The translations under genes and the position numbers were made by a program. Positions 45,409-54,808 of a stretch of 64,000 bases of DNA are shown here, piece after piece. Origin of the DNA: an uncultured Verrucomicrobiota bacterium (GTDB lineage Bacteria > Verrucomicrobiota > Verrucomicrobiia > Limisphaerales > UBA9464); NCBI GenBank assembly GCA_903922605.1, contig CAIXUG010000016.1, positions 62,001-126,000 on the forward strand, read 5' to 3'. Under the pieces are notes generated by a model. The model saw nothing but the letters and a program-made list of their open reading frames with translations, made no database searches and was not told where the DNA came from. Position 1 is the first letter of the stretch, and the number at the start of each line of letters is the position of its first letter.

Positions 45409-46995
45409 GTGACCGAAACCGCGCCTGTGTCCCCTATGACGAGTAAGGAAAAGAAGCCCGGCAAAGAGCTGTACAAGCAGTTGCGTGCCCTGTCCTGCGA
45501 CCAGCTTTGGACGGTGGAAGTGCCGCGCTTCAACCGCGCCGCGCCGCCCGAGCGGATGGAGCGGGTCGCGGTGATCCGGGCGGTCAGCGTGGTTTTCTCC
45601 GAATCGGGCACCGTGCAACAAAAGGCCGCCGCCCGCCTCTGGGTTCGTCCGCTGTTGCAGGACCCGAACGAAAAGGTCCGCCGCTATGCCACGGCCGCGA
45701 TGACCAAGCTGGGCGTCGGCCCCGGCGAGGAGGCCGAACTGCTCGCCCTCCTGCAAAATGCATCCGGTGATCGGGAGAAAAAGTCCGTCGGTCAGGCGCT
45801 CGCCAAGATCGGCGGGGCCGCCACGCTGCAAGCCATGGGCGACCACGCCGACGGCCTGTTGCTCGCCACGGAGCAGAAGGTCAAAGCCCGGATCGCCCGC
45901 AGTGAAAGCCCCAGCACGGTGCGGCTGGATCGCATGCTCACCGGCTTCACCGGATTGCGGATTCACCTGCGGGGCCGCCGCGGACTGGAACAGATCGTCC
46001 TGCGCGAGGTGGAAGATTACATCCGGGCCCACGGAAAGTTCCGGGTCTTCGGTGTGCGCACCGGGTTGGTGGCGCTCACGCCAGTCGCGCCTTTTTCCCT
46101 CGCTGATATCTATTCCCTGCGCTGCTTCGGTACGGTGGGTTTCGTGCTCGGCACCGTGGATCAGGCGAACGAAACGGACCCGGTCGGAACCCTGGCTTCC
46201 ATCATCACCTCCCCTCCGTCGCGACAGCTGTTCCAGGCGCTTACGGACGGCGCGATCCGCTACCGGCTGGAATTCGTGGACAAGGGCCACCAACGCGGCG
46301 CCGTCCGGCTGGTCACCCAGCGGGTCTACGAATTTTGCCCGGAAATCCTCAACGACCCGAGCAGCGCCCCGTGGAGCGTCTCCGTATTTCCCGCCGGACG
46401 GGAGGATTCGGTGGAGCTGATGCCGAATCTGACGCCCGACCCGCGCCTGTATTTCCGGTTGGAGGACGTGCCCGCCGCCTCCCATCCCCCATTGGCTGCG
46501 GCCATGGCCCGGCTGGCCGGCCCGATGGCGAACGAAATCGTCTGGGACCCTTTTTGCGGTTCCGGTCTGGAACTGATCGAACGCGCCCTGCTCGGTGGCG
46601 TGAGGAACGTTTTCGGGACCGACCTCAGCGCCGAGGCGATTGGCATCAGCCAGCGCAACTTTGCCGCCGCCAAGGTGAAATCCACCGTGGCCCAGTTCGC
46701 CCAGGCAGATTTTCACGATTTCGCCAATGTGCGCGGCCTGGGTCCCAACACGGCCACGCTCATACTCACCAATCCACCCATGGGCCGGCGGATTCAGCTC
46801 AACGACTTGCGTGGTCTGATCACGGATCTGTTTTCAATTGCCGCCACAGTGCTGCGGCCCGGTGGCCGGCTGGCTTTTGCCAACCCGCTGCGGATCGAGA
46901 ACATCCCGTGTTCGCTGCACCTAGAGTATTCGCAGGTGGTGGACATGAACGGCTTCGACTGCCGGCTGGAGCTGTATCGTAAGGCAGCCGTGTGA
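45409..46995 (+). CDS. HEAT-THUMP-methyltransferase fusion (RlmL/Trm14-like RNA methyltransferase)
   Basis: 528 residues. The N-terminal ~140 residues are HEAT-like helical repeats ('NEKVRRYATAAMTKLGVGPGEEAELLALL', 'SVGQALAKIGGAATLQAM'). A ferredoxin-like/THUMP RNA-binding part follows (~165-270, 'GLEQIVLREVEDYIRAHGKFRVFGVRTG'). The C-terminal SAM methyltransferase has motif I 'VWDPFCGSGLELIERAL', 'GTDLSAEAI' and the catalytic 'ILTNPPMGRR' (NPPY-like with Met). This resembles THUMP RNA guanine-N2 methyltransferases, with an unusual HEAT extension. The start is GTG 45409; an ATG at 45436 is also possible. Substrate RNA unknown. Cytoplasmic. Confidence 0.85.
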   Translation: MTETAPVSPMTSKEKKPGKELYKQLRALSCDQLWTVEVPRFNRAAPPERMERVAVIRAVSVVFSESGTVQQKAAARLWVRPLLQDPNEKVRRYATAAMTKLGVGPGEEAELLALLQNASGDREKKSVGQALAKIGGAATLQAMGDHADGLLLATEQKVKARIARSESPSTVRLDRMLTGFTGLRIHLRGRRGLEQIVLREVEDYIRAHGKFRVFGVRTGLVALTPVAPFSLADIYSLRCFGTVGFVLGTVDQANETDPVGTLASIITSPPSRQLFQALTDGAIRYRLEFVDKGHQRGAVRLVTQRVYEFCPEILNDPSSAPWSVSVFPAGREDSVELMPNLTPDPRLYFRLEDVPAASHPPLAAAMARLAGPMANEIVWDPFCGSGLELIERALLGGVRNVFGTDLSAEAIGISQRNFAAAKVKSTVAQFAQADFHDFANVRGLGPNTATLILTNPPMGRRIQLNDLRGLITDLFSIAATVLRPGGRLAFANPLRIENIPCSLHLEYSQVVDMNGFDCRLELYRKAAV

Positions 46996-47063
46996 TACCA
47001 GTTCCCTGAAAGAAACGGTACGTTGGCAGAGGATCGCGCGCGGGGCGGCGGCTCCGCCAGTAG

Positions 47064-47172
47064 GTCGGGCCGCTGGCCCGACACGGTACGACGGGCTGCT
47101 AGCCCGTCGGGTGTTGCCCTGGCTTTTCGGCGGGCTGGCAGCCCGCCGTACGTGCTGGGCTGGCAGCCCGGC
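47064..47172. repeat. REP-like array of four 19-bp palindromes
   Basis: Four hairpins with GGGC/GCCC cores: GTCGGGCCGCTGGCCCGAC (47064-47082), GACGGGCTGCTAGCCCGTC (47090-47108), GGCGGGCTGGCAGCCCGCC (47129-47147) and GCTGGGCTGGCAGCCCGGC (47154-47172). Centre-to-centre spacings are about 26, 39 and 25 bp. Between convergent genes, non-coding. Confidence 0.65.
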
Positions 47173-47261
47173 CTACTATGGAACCCCACGGCATTCCAAC
47201 CCACCGGTTGTCATCGGGAAATGGTATGACTCTCAGCCCGACTGTGGGGCCGGGCCAGAGT

Positions 47262-48050
47262 TCAATCGGCCGGCAAAGCCTCGTTCACGCGCACGATGCT
47301 GCGGGCCCGGCCTGTTTCCTCGTCGATGTCCACCACGCAGCCGCACAGTTTGACATCAGTCTCGCACACGCCAAAGCGCTGCGGAGTCTGTTTGCGATAG
47401 CGTTCCACGACGGGCACCCATTCGCGGCCCAGCACTCCGCCGTGGCCACCGGTAAAGCCCGCATCGGTCAGGCACGCCGTGCCTCCCGGCAGGATGCGTT
47501 CGTCCGCCGTCTGCACGTGCGTGTGCGTGCCCACGATCGCGCTCACCTTGCCATCCAGAAACCAACCCAGCGCAATCTTCTCGGAGGTCGCTTCCGCGTG
47601 GATGTCCACAAAAACGATCGGCGTCTGGGCGCGGAGCTTTTCCACCTCAGCCTCGGCGACGGTGAAGGGGTTTTCCAGGGGCGCCATGAAGGTCCGGCCC
47701 TGCAGGTCCAAAACCCCCACCGGCGGCAGGCCGGGCTTGCGGATCACCACGCTGCCCTGCCCCACCACACCGGCGGGATAATTCGCCGGCCGCAGCAGGC
47801 GCGGTTCCTGTTCCAGCAGCTGGGTGATTTCCCGCTGGTCCCAAACGTGATCGCCCGAGGTGATGACATCCACGCCCGCCTCAAAAATATCCCTGGCGGT
47901 CCCGATCGTAATCCCGGCCCCGCCGGCAGAATTTTCGCCGTTGGCGATTATGAACTGGAGGCCGTGACGTTCCCGGAGCACCGGCAGGAGCCGCTTGACC
48001 GCCCTTCGCCCCGGTTCGCCCACAATATCACCGATAAACAGCAGCTTCAT
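47262..48050 (-). CDS. ymdB: YmdB-family metallophosphoesterase (2',3'-cyclic nucleotide phosphodiesterase)
   Basis: A 262-residue calcineurin-like phosphoesterase. Metal-ligand motifs: 'LFIGDIVGEPGR', 'IANGENSAGGAG', 'GDHVWDQRE', 'VFVDIHAEATSEK' and 'GTHTHVQTAD', all typical of YmdB/TIGR00282. In Bacillus it cleaves 2',3'-cNMP and affects biofilm and sporulation choices. Cytoplasmic. It is divergent from a kinase gene across a 436-bp gap, and often sits next to rny in firmicutes, which is not the case here. Confidence 0.93.
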   Translation of the reverse strand: MKLLFIGDIVGEPGRRAVKRLLPVLRERHGLQFIIANGENSAGGAGITIGTARDIFEAGVDVITSGDHVWDQREITQLLEQEPRLLRPANYPAGVVGQGSVVIRKPGLPPVGVLDLQGRTFMAPLENPFTVAEAEVEKLRAQTPIVFVDIHAEATSEKIALGWFLDGKVSAIVGTHTHVQTADERILPGGTACLTDAGFTGGHGGVLGREWVPVVERYRKQTPQRFGVCETDVKLCGCVVDIDEETGRARSIVRVNEALPAD

Positions 48051-48486
48051 TCACGGCAGCCTGCGGAGTTGCCGTCCCCGAGGCAAGCGGACGGAAAATC
48101 GGAAACTGGAGGTTCGTCAGTCCAGTTTTTCCCCAAAAGAAAGGCGCCACGGTTGACGGTCCATATCTTCCCCGGCATTTTATCAGCGCCTGAGAGCCGT
48201 CCCAAACGAGCCATCAACCACCTTGCTTTGCCGTCCCTGCCTCGCCCTGAAACACCGACAAACCATTCATTCTGCAACATTTCAAAAAATTCCTTAAGCC
48301 ATGAACCAACCCGCCGATACACCGGCGGCCTGATGCAACTGCTGGATGACGCATCCGGATAACGTTCTCTGATTACCTGACCCGCAAGCCTCGTCCGACC
48401 GAAAAACCAGATGGCATCTCAGAGCGCTGCCTGGCTAGCGGTGAATGAGGCACAACCCTTGCCCCCTTGAACCGGGGCGCTGAACC
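48051..48486. other. Divergent upstream region of ymdB and the sensor kinase
   Basis: 436 bp without a credible gene. Contains a hairpin CCGCCGATACACCGGCGG (~48313-48330). It must carry the promoters of both divergent genes, but no clear -35/-10 pair stands out. Confidence 0.4.
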
Positions 48487-50889
48487 ATGTTTGGATTTTT
48501 CCACCGTCTCAAGGTGTCCCAGAAGCTGGCGCTGATCAGCGTCCTCTTCATGATTCCCGACACGGTGCTGCTCTGCCTGTTTCTCCTCAGCATCAATGAG
48601 AACATCCACTTCGCCCGCTGGGAGCGATACGGAAACGAATACCAGCGTCCGCTGGAGGAACTTCTGCAGTACCTGCCGGACCACCTCCTGATCGCCCGCC
48701 GCCCGGCGGCCGAACGCACCCGTCGGAACGCCGAACTGACCCGGATCAGCGTCCGCATTGACGCGGCGCTGTCGGCGCTGGAACGGACCGACACCGAGAT
48801 CGGCGACAAGCTGCAGTTCACCGACGAGGGCCTCGCCAAGCGCAAACGCGAACACTACCGCGTCCGCAATCTCAAGGCCGAGTGGCAGGACCTGAAACAG
48901 CATCAGGCGGAACTGCGCCCCGAGGAGACGGAGCGCCGGCACCTGCACCTGATCGCCGATGTGCGCATGATGATCACCCACGCCGGTGACTCATCCAACC
49001 TGATCCTCGACCCCGACCTCGACAGCTACTACCTGATGGATGCCACCCTGCTGGCGCTGCCGCAAATGCAGGACCGCCTGGCGACCGTGATGGCCTACGG
49101 CGAGACCATCCTGGAAAACCGTTCCCTGACGCGCGCCCAGCAGAGCCAGCTCGCCGTGTTTGCCGCCCTGCTCAAGGAATCCGACCTTGATCGCGCCGTG
49201 AGCAGCACCAAGACAGCCCTGACGGAGGACGTCAATTTTTACGGGGTCAGCCCGAGCCTCCAACGCCGTGTGCCGCCGGTGTTGCAGGAGTTTTCCGCCG
49301 CCTCGGAGAATTTCATCGGCCTGGTTTCCCAGCTGAGCGAGACCGGCCGCCCCACCATCAGCGCCGCCGATTTCGTAAGCGCCGGCGCCCGCGCCCGGCA
49401 GGCCAGCTTCGTGCTGTGGAAGGTCGCGACCCAGGAAAGCGACGTGTTGCTGGAAAACCGGATCGACTATTACCGCAGCCGCCGGGCCCGGAGCCTGTTC
49501 CTCACCGCCCTGGCGCTCACCGCCGCCGTCTCCTTCGTCACCTTCATCACCCGCAGCATCAGCCGGCCGCTGCAACGGCAGGCCGCCGAATTGCGCGACT
49601 CGAACGGGGCCCTGCTGGCCGAGGTCCGGGAACGGCAACGGGCTGAAACCGCCCTCCGCACCGCCGAGGAGAAGTACCGGAGCATCTTTGAGAACGCGAG
49701 TGAAGGCATCTACCAGACGACGGTGACCGGCAGCTACCTGGTGGCCAACCAGACGCTGGCCCGCATCTACCGCTACGACTCGGTCGCGGAAATGCAGACG
49801 GCCCTGACGGACATTTCCGGCCACCTTTATGTCGAACCCCGGCGCCGGATCGAATTCCAGCGGCTGATCGACCAGCAGGGCCAGGTACACGAGTTCGAGT
49901 CGCAGGTCTATTGCAAGGACGGGAGCATCATCTGGATTTCCGAACATGCGCGGGCCGTGCGGGATGACAACGGGGCGGTGCTCTACTATGAGGGCACCGT
50001 GGCCGACATCTCGGAGCGCAAGAACCGGGAGGCGGAGCTGGCCAAGCTCCAGCAGGAACTGATCGACACCTCCCGCCTCGCGGGCATGGCCGAGGTCGCC
50101 ACCGGCGTCCTGCACAACGTCGGCAACGTGCTGAACAGCGTGAATGTCGCCACCAGCGAGGTGCGCAGCCGCATCGAGCAGTCCCGGCTCAGCCACCTGC
50201 GCAAGATCGTGGATCTGCTGGCCGAGCACCGGGACGACCTGCCCCGGTTCCTGTCCACGGACCCCAAGGGCATGGCAGTGCCGAGTTTTCTCGAACGGCT
50301 AACGGCGGTACTGGAGGAGGAACACCGGTCGATGGGCATCGAGATGGAGTCGGTGGCCAAGCATGTCGACCACATCAAGCAGATCGTCACCATGCAGCAG
50401 CATAACGCGCGAGTCTTCGGCTCCCTGGAGCAGTTGCAGCCCCGCACGCTCGTGGAGGAGGCGTTGCAGCTGACCGGCGAAAGTTTCGAACGGCACGCGA
50501 TCGTCGTGGAGCGGGATTTCTCCTCGCCCCGCAGCATCCTGGCGGACCGGCACAAGGTCCTGCAGATCATGGTGAACCTTCTCGGCAACGCCAAACAGTC
50601 CATCAAGGAGGCCAACCCCGCCGACCGGCGCATCCGCATCGCCCTGCATGAGCAGCAGCCCGGACGCCTCTGCATCAGCGTGAAGGACACGGGCGTCGGC
50701 ATCAGCCCCGAGAACATGGGCCGCCTCTTCCAGCACGGCTTCACCACCCGCGAAAACGGCCACGGCTTTGGCCTGCACAGCAGCATTCTCGCCGCCCGGG
50801 AAATGAAGGGCGATCTCACCGTGAAGAGTGATGGGATCGGCCTGGGCGCCACCTTCACCCTGGAACTTCCCTCCGTTCTCACCGCATGA
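48487..50889 (+). CDS. PAS-domain sensor histidine kinase (no receiver)
   Basis: 800 residues. Two transmembrane helices (~12-32 and ~338-355) bracket an extracytoplasmic four-helix-like sensor of ~300 residues. A PAS domain follows (~395-515, 'YRSIFENASEGIYQTTVTGSYLVANQTLA', ending 'GTVADISERK'). The kinase H-box is the HWE/HisKA_2-like variant 'MAEVATGVLHNVGNVLNSV' with His543; the HATPase domain 'NLLGNAKQSIKEANP', 'DTGVGISPEN', 'HGFGLHSS' is complete. There is no receiver. Its stop overlaps the start of a receiver-kinase gene (ATGA, 50886-50889), so the two probably form a phosphorelay. Confidence 0.93.
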   Translation: MFGFFHRLKVSQKLALISVLFMIPDTVLLCLFLLSINENIHFARWERYGNEYQRPLEELLQYLPDHLLIARRPAAERTRRNAELTRISVRIDAALSALERTDTEIGDKLQFTDEGLAKRKREHYRVRNLKAEWQDLKQHQAELRPEETERRHLHLIADVRMMITHAGDSSNLILDPDLDSYYLMDATLLALPQMQDRLATVMAYGETILENRSLTRAQQSQLAVFAALLKESDLDRAVSSTKTALTEDVNFYGVSPSLQRRVPPVLQEFSAASENFIGLVSQLSETGRPTISAADFVSAGARARQASFVLWKVATQESDVLLENRIDYYRSRRARSLFLTALALTAAVSFVTFITRSISRPLQRQAAELRDSNGALLAEVRERQRAETALRTAEEKYRSIFENASEGIYQTTVTGSYLVANQTLARIYRYDSVAEMQTALTDISGHLYVEPRRRIEFQRLIDQQGQVHEFESQVYCKDGSIIWISEHARAVRDDNGAVLYYEGTVADISERKNREAELAKLQQELIDTSRLAGMAEVATGVLHNVGNVLNSVNVATSEVRSRIEQSRLSHLRKIVDLLAEHRDDLPRFLSTDPKGMAVPSFLERLTAVLEEEHRSMGIEMESVAKHVDHIKQIVTMQQHNARVFGSLEQLQPRTLVEEALQLTGESFERHAIVVERDFSSPRSILADRHKVLQIMVNLLGNAKQSIKEANPADRRIRIALHEQQPGRLCISVKDTGVGISPENMGRLFQHGFTTRENGHGFGLHSSILAAREMKGDLTVKSDGIGLGATFTLELPSVLTA

Positions 50890-52208
50890 CACCTCCGCTC
50901 TCCCCCGACACGCCGGTGAACCGGCGCGTGCTGGTCGTCGATGATAATCCGTCCATCCACGAGGATTTCCGCAAGATCCTGGTCCGGTCCAAGCCGGCCA
51001 GCCAGGACCTGGACGCGGAAGCCGCCGCCCTGTTCGGCAACCTCGCGCCGTCCAAACAGGACAACGGCTTCACGGTGGATGTGGCCCATCAGGGGCAGGA
51101 AGCCCTCGAAATGATCCGCCGCGCCCGCGCCGAACAGCGTCCCTATGCGCTGGCCTTTGTGGACATGCGGATGCCCCCGGGCTGGGATGGGCTGACCACC
51201 ATCACGCACGTCTGGGAGGCGGACCCCGAGATTCAGACGGTCATCTGCACCGCTTATTCCGACCGCAGCTGGGATGAGATTCAGACCACACTCAGCACCC
51301 GCGACCGGTGGCTGGTGGTGAAGAAGCCTTTCGACACGATCGAAGTGCTCCAGCTCGCCCATGCCCTCACGGAGAAATGGACCCTCGCCCGGCTGGCCTC
51401 CCTGAAACTCGAATCGCTCGAACAGCTCGTGCAGGCCCGGACCCAGGAGCTCCAAAAGGCCCATCGCGTCCAAAGCGAGTTTCTCGCCAACGCCAGCCAT
51501 GAGCTGCTGACCCCCTTGAACGCCGTCTCCGGCTTTCTGGACCTGCTGAGCACCACCCCGCTGGATGACGAGCAACATGACTATCTGCGGGAGGCGAAGG
51601 CAGGCGGCAAACGGCTGCACAGCCTCTTGCTTAAGATCCTCGACTTCAACCGGGCCAACGCCGGCACGCTGGCCGTGACGCAGGGAGAATTCATACCCCG
51701 TGACCTGCTCCTGGCCACGGCCAGTGACAGCGAATCCGCCGCTGCAAAAAAAGGGCTGGAGCTCCGGACGGCCGCATCGCCCATCGCCAGCCAGCCCTGG
51801 CATGGCCCCAAGGAAATCGTCCGCAGTGTCCTGGGCCTGCTGCTCGACAACGCCATCAAGTTCACCTCGCAAGGCAGCGTTACCCTGCGGGCCGACACCT
51901 GCCCCCTCGGGCTCCAGTTTTCGGTGCAGGACACCGGTGTGGGCCTCACACCCCAGCAGTTGGAGTGGATTCAGATTCCGTTTGCCCAGGTGGATGGCAG
52001 CACGAGCCGCCGCTCCACCGGCCTGGGTCTCGGTCTTCCTCTGGCGCAACGGCTAGTGCGGGCCATTGGCGGCGAGCTGCGGCTGGAGGCGGCACCGGAT
52101 CACGGCGTGCTGGCCACGTTTACGGTGAAGGCTTCGGCCTCGAAATCCCCGTCCATGGCCAGTTCCACTCCCGGGCGCGCTCCTTCCGCTGCCCTGTCAT
52201 GGGGGTAA
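50886..52208 (+). CDS. Receiver-histidine kinase hybrid (REC-HisKA-HATPase)
   Basis: 440 residues, cytoplasmic. An N-terminal receiver (~13-150) begins 'RVLVVDDNPSIHEDFRKIL', has phospho-acceptor Asp93 ('FVDMRMPPGWDG') and Lys ('VVKKPFD'). The ~35-residue insertion before the Asp ('SKPASQDLDAEAAALFGNLAPSK') is characteristic of a subgroup of such receivers. A coiled coil leads to HisKA 'FLANASHELLTPLNAVSG' (His205) and HATPase 'LLLDNAIKFTSQG', 'DTGVGL', 'STGLGLGL'. Translationally coupled to the upstream PAS kinase, which lacks a receiver, so it is the likely first acceptor. No DNA-binding domain. Confidence 0.92.
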   Translation: MTPPLSPDTPVNRRVLVVDDNPSIHEDFRKILVRSKPASQDLDAEAAALFGNLAPSKQDNGFTVDVAHQGQEALEMIRRARAEQRPYALAFVDMRMPPGWDGLTTITHVWEADPEIQTVICTAYSDRSWDEIQTTLSTRDRWLVVKKPFDTIEVLQLAHALTEKWTLARLASLKLESLEQLVQARTQELQKAHRVQSEFLANASHELLTPLNAVSGFLDLLSTTPLDDEQHDYLREAKAGGKRLHSLLLKILDFNRANAGTLAVTQGEFIPRDLLLATASDSESAAAKKGLELRTAASPIASQPWHGPKEIVRSVLGLLLDNAIKFTSQGSVTLRADTCPLGLQFSVQDTGVGLTPQQLEWIQIPFAQVDGSTSRRSTGLGLGLPLAQRLVRAIGGELRLEAAPDHGVLATFTVKASASKSPSMASSTPGRAPSAALSWG

Positions 52209-52243
52209 GCGGGATCACCGTAAAATGACCGGTCCGACCGGGT

Positions 52244-52852
52244 TCAGGTTTCTGAACTTTCCTCGGCTAGGGCGCGTTCAATCACCGCTAGCAATTCCGT
52301 CCGGCCCGTGCGTTCCACCGCCGAGGTGGTGTACACTTCGGGCAGGGTCACAAAACTGCCGGAAAGACTGTCCAGGAAGGCCTTGATGTTGGCCTGCACG
52401 CGGGTTTCCGACGCCTTGTCGGTCTTGGTGAAAACCAGCGCAAAGGGGGCCGGACAGCTGCCGAGCCAGTGGATAAATTCGAGGTCCAGCTTCTGCGGCG
52501 GATGCCGGGAGTCGATCAGCAGGAAAATGCCGCCCAGATTCGGCCGCTGCGCCAGATATTCGGCCACGGATTCGCTGAATTTTTCCCGGTTCGCCCGCGC
52601 CACTTCCGCGAAGCCGTAGCCCGGCAGATCCACCAGCCGCCAGTTCCGGTTCACCGTGTAGAAATTGATCATCTTGGTGTGCCCCGGCGTGGCAGACACC
52701 TTGGCCAGCTCCCGGCGACCCAGCAGCAGGTTGATCAGGGACGACTTGCCGACGTTGGACCGGCCAATGAAGGCAAACTCCGGCAGCGACTCATCCGGGC
52801 ACGAGTCCAGATCCGGGGCGCTGCGGTCAAATTCGGCGGAAGAAATTTGCAT
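52244..52852 (-). CDS. engB: Ribosome biogenesis GTP-binding protein EngB/YsxC
   Basis: A 202-residue single-domain GTPase needed for 50S assembly. G1 'FAFIGRSNVGKSSLINLLLGR', G2 Thr in 'SATPGHTKMINFY', G3 'LVDLPGYGFAEV', G4 'VFTKTDKA' and G5 'TSAVERTG' are all present. Length matches the family (~195-210). Convergent with the REC-kinase gene (36-bp gap). Divergent from the spermidine-synthase-like gene. Confidence 0.96.
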   Translation of the reverse strand: MQISSAEFDRSAPDLDSCPDESLPEFAFIGRSNVGKSSLINLLLGRRELAKVSATPGHTKMINFYTVNRNWRLVDLPGYGFAEVARANREKFSESVAEYLAQRPNLGGIFLLIDSRHPPQKLDLEFIHWLGSCPAPFALVFTKTDKASETRVQANIKAFLDSLSGSFVTLPEVYTTSAVERTGRTELLAVIERALAEESSET

Positions 52853-52986
52853 CGGTCACCGGCATCATGCCGGGAAAGGCCGTGGGGGAGCACGCCTAAC
52901 TTTGGCGAATCCCGCCGGTTCAAATCGCCACGGGCAGCCGGTCAGGCAATGCTCCGCCCCGCCGCCGGCAACCACCCGGCCCCGCG

Positions 52987-53685
52987 ATGGATATTCACGT
53001 CACCAAACACGGACTGCGACTCAGCCAGCACGGCGTCGTCATCAGCGAACTGCGCACCACTCCGGGGCCGACCCACAGCGTGTTCGATGTGCTTGCCGTG
53101 CTGATCGCCGTGCTGGTTCCGGACGGCCGCCTGGGCGTCCTGGGATTCGCCGGGGGCGGCATGATGGCGCCGCTGCGCCAGTTGGGCGTGGCCACCACCA
53201 TCCATACGGTGGATCTGGACCGCCCGGCCTACGAACTCTTCTGCCGGCACTGCCCGGAATGGCGTGGTCAGGTGTCGTGGCAGCAGGCCGACGCCGTGGA
53301 ATGGCTGCGCGCGCAGCCGCCGAAGTTCGACCTGCTGATGGATGATCTGTCGGTGCCCCACGCCGGCGATGTCATCAAGCCCGCCATCTGCTGGAGTGTC
53401 CTGCCCGGATTGATTCGCCGCCGGCTAAGACCACGGGGGATCGCCGTCTTCAACCTGCTACAACCGGACAGCGGCCAATGGAATTTGGAAGTGGCGCGCA
53501 TCGCGGGCGGACTGGGCACGGCCATTGTCATCCATCTGGAGGAATTCGAAAACCGCATCCTGGTCGCCGGTCGGACACTGCCTTCCGCCCGGGAACTGGG
53601 CACCGAAGTGCGCCGTGGGCTCCGCCGCCTGCGCTCCCGGCAGGCCGGCCGGATTCGCCTGCGGCAACTCGGCCCTACCGGTTAG
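52987..53685 (+). CDS. Spermidine synthase-like SAM-binding protein
   Basis: A 232-residue Rossmann protein of the spermidine synthase-like group. 'LGVLGFAGGGMMAPLRQLG' is a glycine-rich cofactor loop, 'IHTVDLDRPAYEL' carries the acidic residue, 'QQADAVEWLRAQPPKFDLLMDDLSVP' the family's 'DG..FL' and 'YD.I..D' positions, with the Asp-Asp near the usual catalytic site. It is shorter than true spermidine synthases (~280) and lacks the N-terminal beta domain, so it may be a related methyltransferase. It stands alone next to engB. Confidence 0.7.
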   Translation: MDIHVTKHGLRLSQHGVVISELRTTPGPTHSVFDVLAVLIAVLVPDGRLGVLGFAGGGMMAPLRQLGVATTIHTVDLDRPAYELFCRHCPEWRGQVSWQQADAVEWLRAQPPKFDLLMDDLSVPHAGDVIKPAICWSVLPGLIRRRLRPRGIAVFNLLQPDSGQWNLEVARIAGGLGTAIVIHLEEFENRILVAGRTLPSARELGTEVRRGLRRLRSRQAGRIRLRQLGPTG

Positions 53686-53759
53686 CAAAGGAAGGTGATG
53701 GTGATAGCCGCGCTGGGAGTCTCCATTTCCTCTGCAAAACAGCCTCCCGCAGCCGTTTC

Positions 53760-54779
53760 CTACGGCTGGCTTTGGGCGCGATAAAAACGCGTCTGATTGG
53801 ACTTTGCCGTCGTGTCTTGGAGGTCCACGTAGCCGCCGGGACTCTGCGCCAGACCGGTCGCAACCTGGTCCCAATGCGTGAAGTCGCTCGTGGCCTCCAA
53901 CGTGTAGTTCACGCCCGGCTCCCCCAACACACGCACCACAAACGCTCCCGTGGTCGCCAGCGGCCCAATGGCGACCAGTTCCGGCGGGATGTCCACCAAG
54001 TCCGTGGCCACGATCTTGTAGTCGTCGAAGACCATGTAGTTGTCACCGGCCTTGCCCGGCGTCCGGATGGCCCACACGGCATCAATGTCCCCCAGCGTCA
54101 GTTTGGCACCGGTGGCCGTAATGGACTGGGCGTTGACCACGACCACGTCGTTGATCTTGGCCGACCAGAGATTGCGCGCGAAATCCATCGTCAGCGCCAG
54201 GTCGTAGGGCTCGCCCGCATGGAAGGCGAAGCCGGTGGGCCGGATCGGCGGCGGCGTGTTCCCGCTGGCGTCGTCGAGGATGAAGTTGACCGTCTGCGAC
54301 TCGTTGTCGAAATCGAGGGTGAAGAACCGGTGGTCCTCGGAATTGTAGGCGCTCCAGCGGAAGTCATCGAAGTACGGCGCCGCCGTGGTCGAATCATTGA
54401 TCTGCAAGGAGACGGTGAACTGGATCACTGGCAAGGCGGCTCCCACCGGCTTCAGGTTGACCGGTCGCCAGACGTTGAAGGGATCGGTCTGACCGGCCGG
54501 CGGTGCCTGAAAGCCGACGTAGGCAATCTGTCCCTGAAAGCCGGCAACCCCGGCGGCCAGGATGCCGTTGCCACCTTGCCCGAAGCTGATCCAGCCGTTC
54601 TGGCCGACCAGATCCGCATCGGGCTGATAGCCCTCAAACTGCTCGAATCCTGTCTCGAAGATCACCCGGGGAGCCGCCAACAACGTAGCCCCCAGGCTGA
54701 TCTGGACCGCCAAACGTAGCCCCCAAGGCACCCATCGCCACCCGCAAGGCCAGGCCCCGCCAAAACAGTGAGTCTTCAT
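53760..54779 (-). CDS. Secreted protein with verrucomicrobial C-terminal domain
   Basis: 339 residues. The signal peptide follows a long N-region ('LAVQISLGATLLAAPRV'). The body is a beta-rich, jelly-roll/concanavalin-like domain ('FETGFEQFEGYQPDADLVGQNGW', 'FTLDFDNESQTVNFIL'). The last ~70 residues ('YTLEATSDFTHWDQVATG...FYRAQSQP') match a domain common at the end of secreted proteins in this phylum ('TNLTDW..RFYRA' type). No catalytic motif is recognised; carbohydrate binding is possible. The start at 54779 was chosen over 54794 by the signal peptide context. Same strand as the DUF6600-like lipoprotein 29 nt upstream. Confidence 0.7.
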   Translation of the reverse strand: MKTHCFGGAWPCGWRWVPWGLRLAVQISLGATLLAAPRVIFETGFEQFEGYQPDADLVGQNGWISFGQGGNGILAAGVAGFQGQIAYVGFQAPPAGQTDPFNVWRPVNLKPVGAALPVIQFTVSLQINDSTTAAPYFDDFRWSAYNSEDHRFFTLDFDNESQTVNFILDDASGNTPPPIRPTGFAFHAGEPYDLALTMDFARNLWSAKINDVVVVNAQSITATGAKLTLGDIDAVWAIRTPGKAGDNYMVFDDYKIVATDLVDIPPELVAIGPLATTGAFVVRVLGEPGVNYTLEATSDFTHWDQVATGLAQSPGGYVDLQDTTAKSNQTRFYRAQSQP

Positions 54780-54808
54780 GGGATTTCCTATCACCGTTCC
54801 CGCTCAGA

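Noticed and set aside
47064-47172. CRISPR array
   Set aside because: The units are palindromes with short, irregular spacing and no unique spacers or cas genes.
49986-52049. 687-residue minus-strand frame over the two kinase genes
   Set aside because: Antisense to conserved kinase motifs; composition only.
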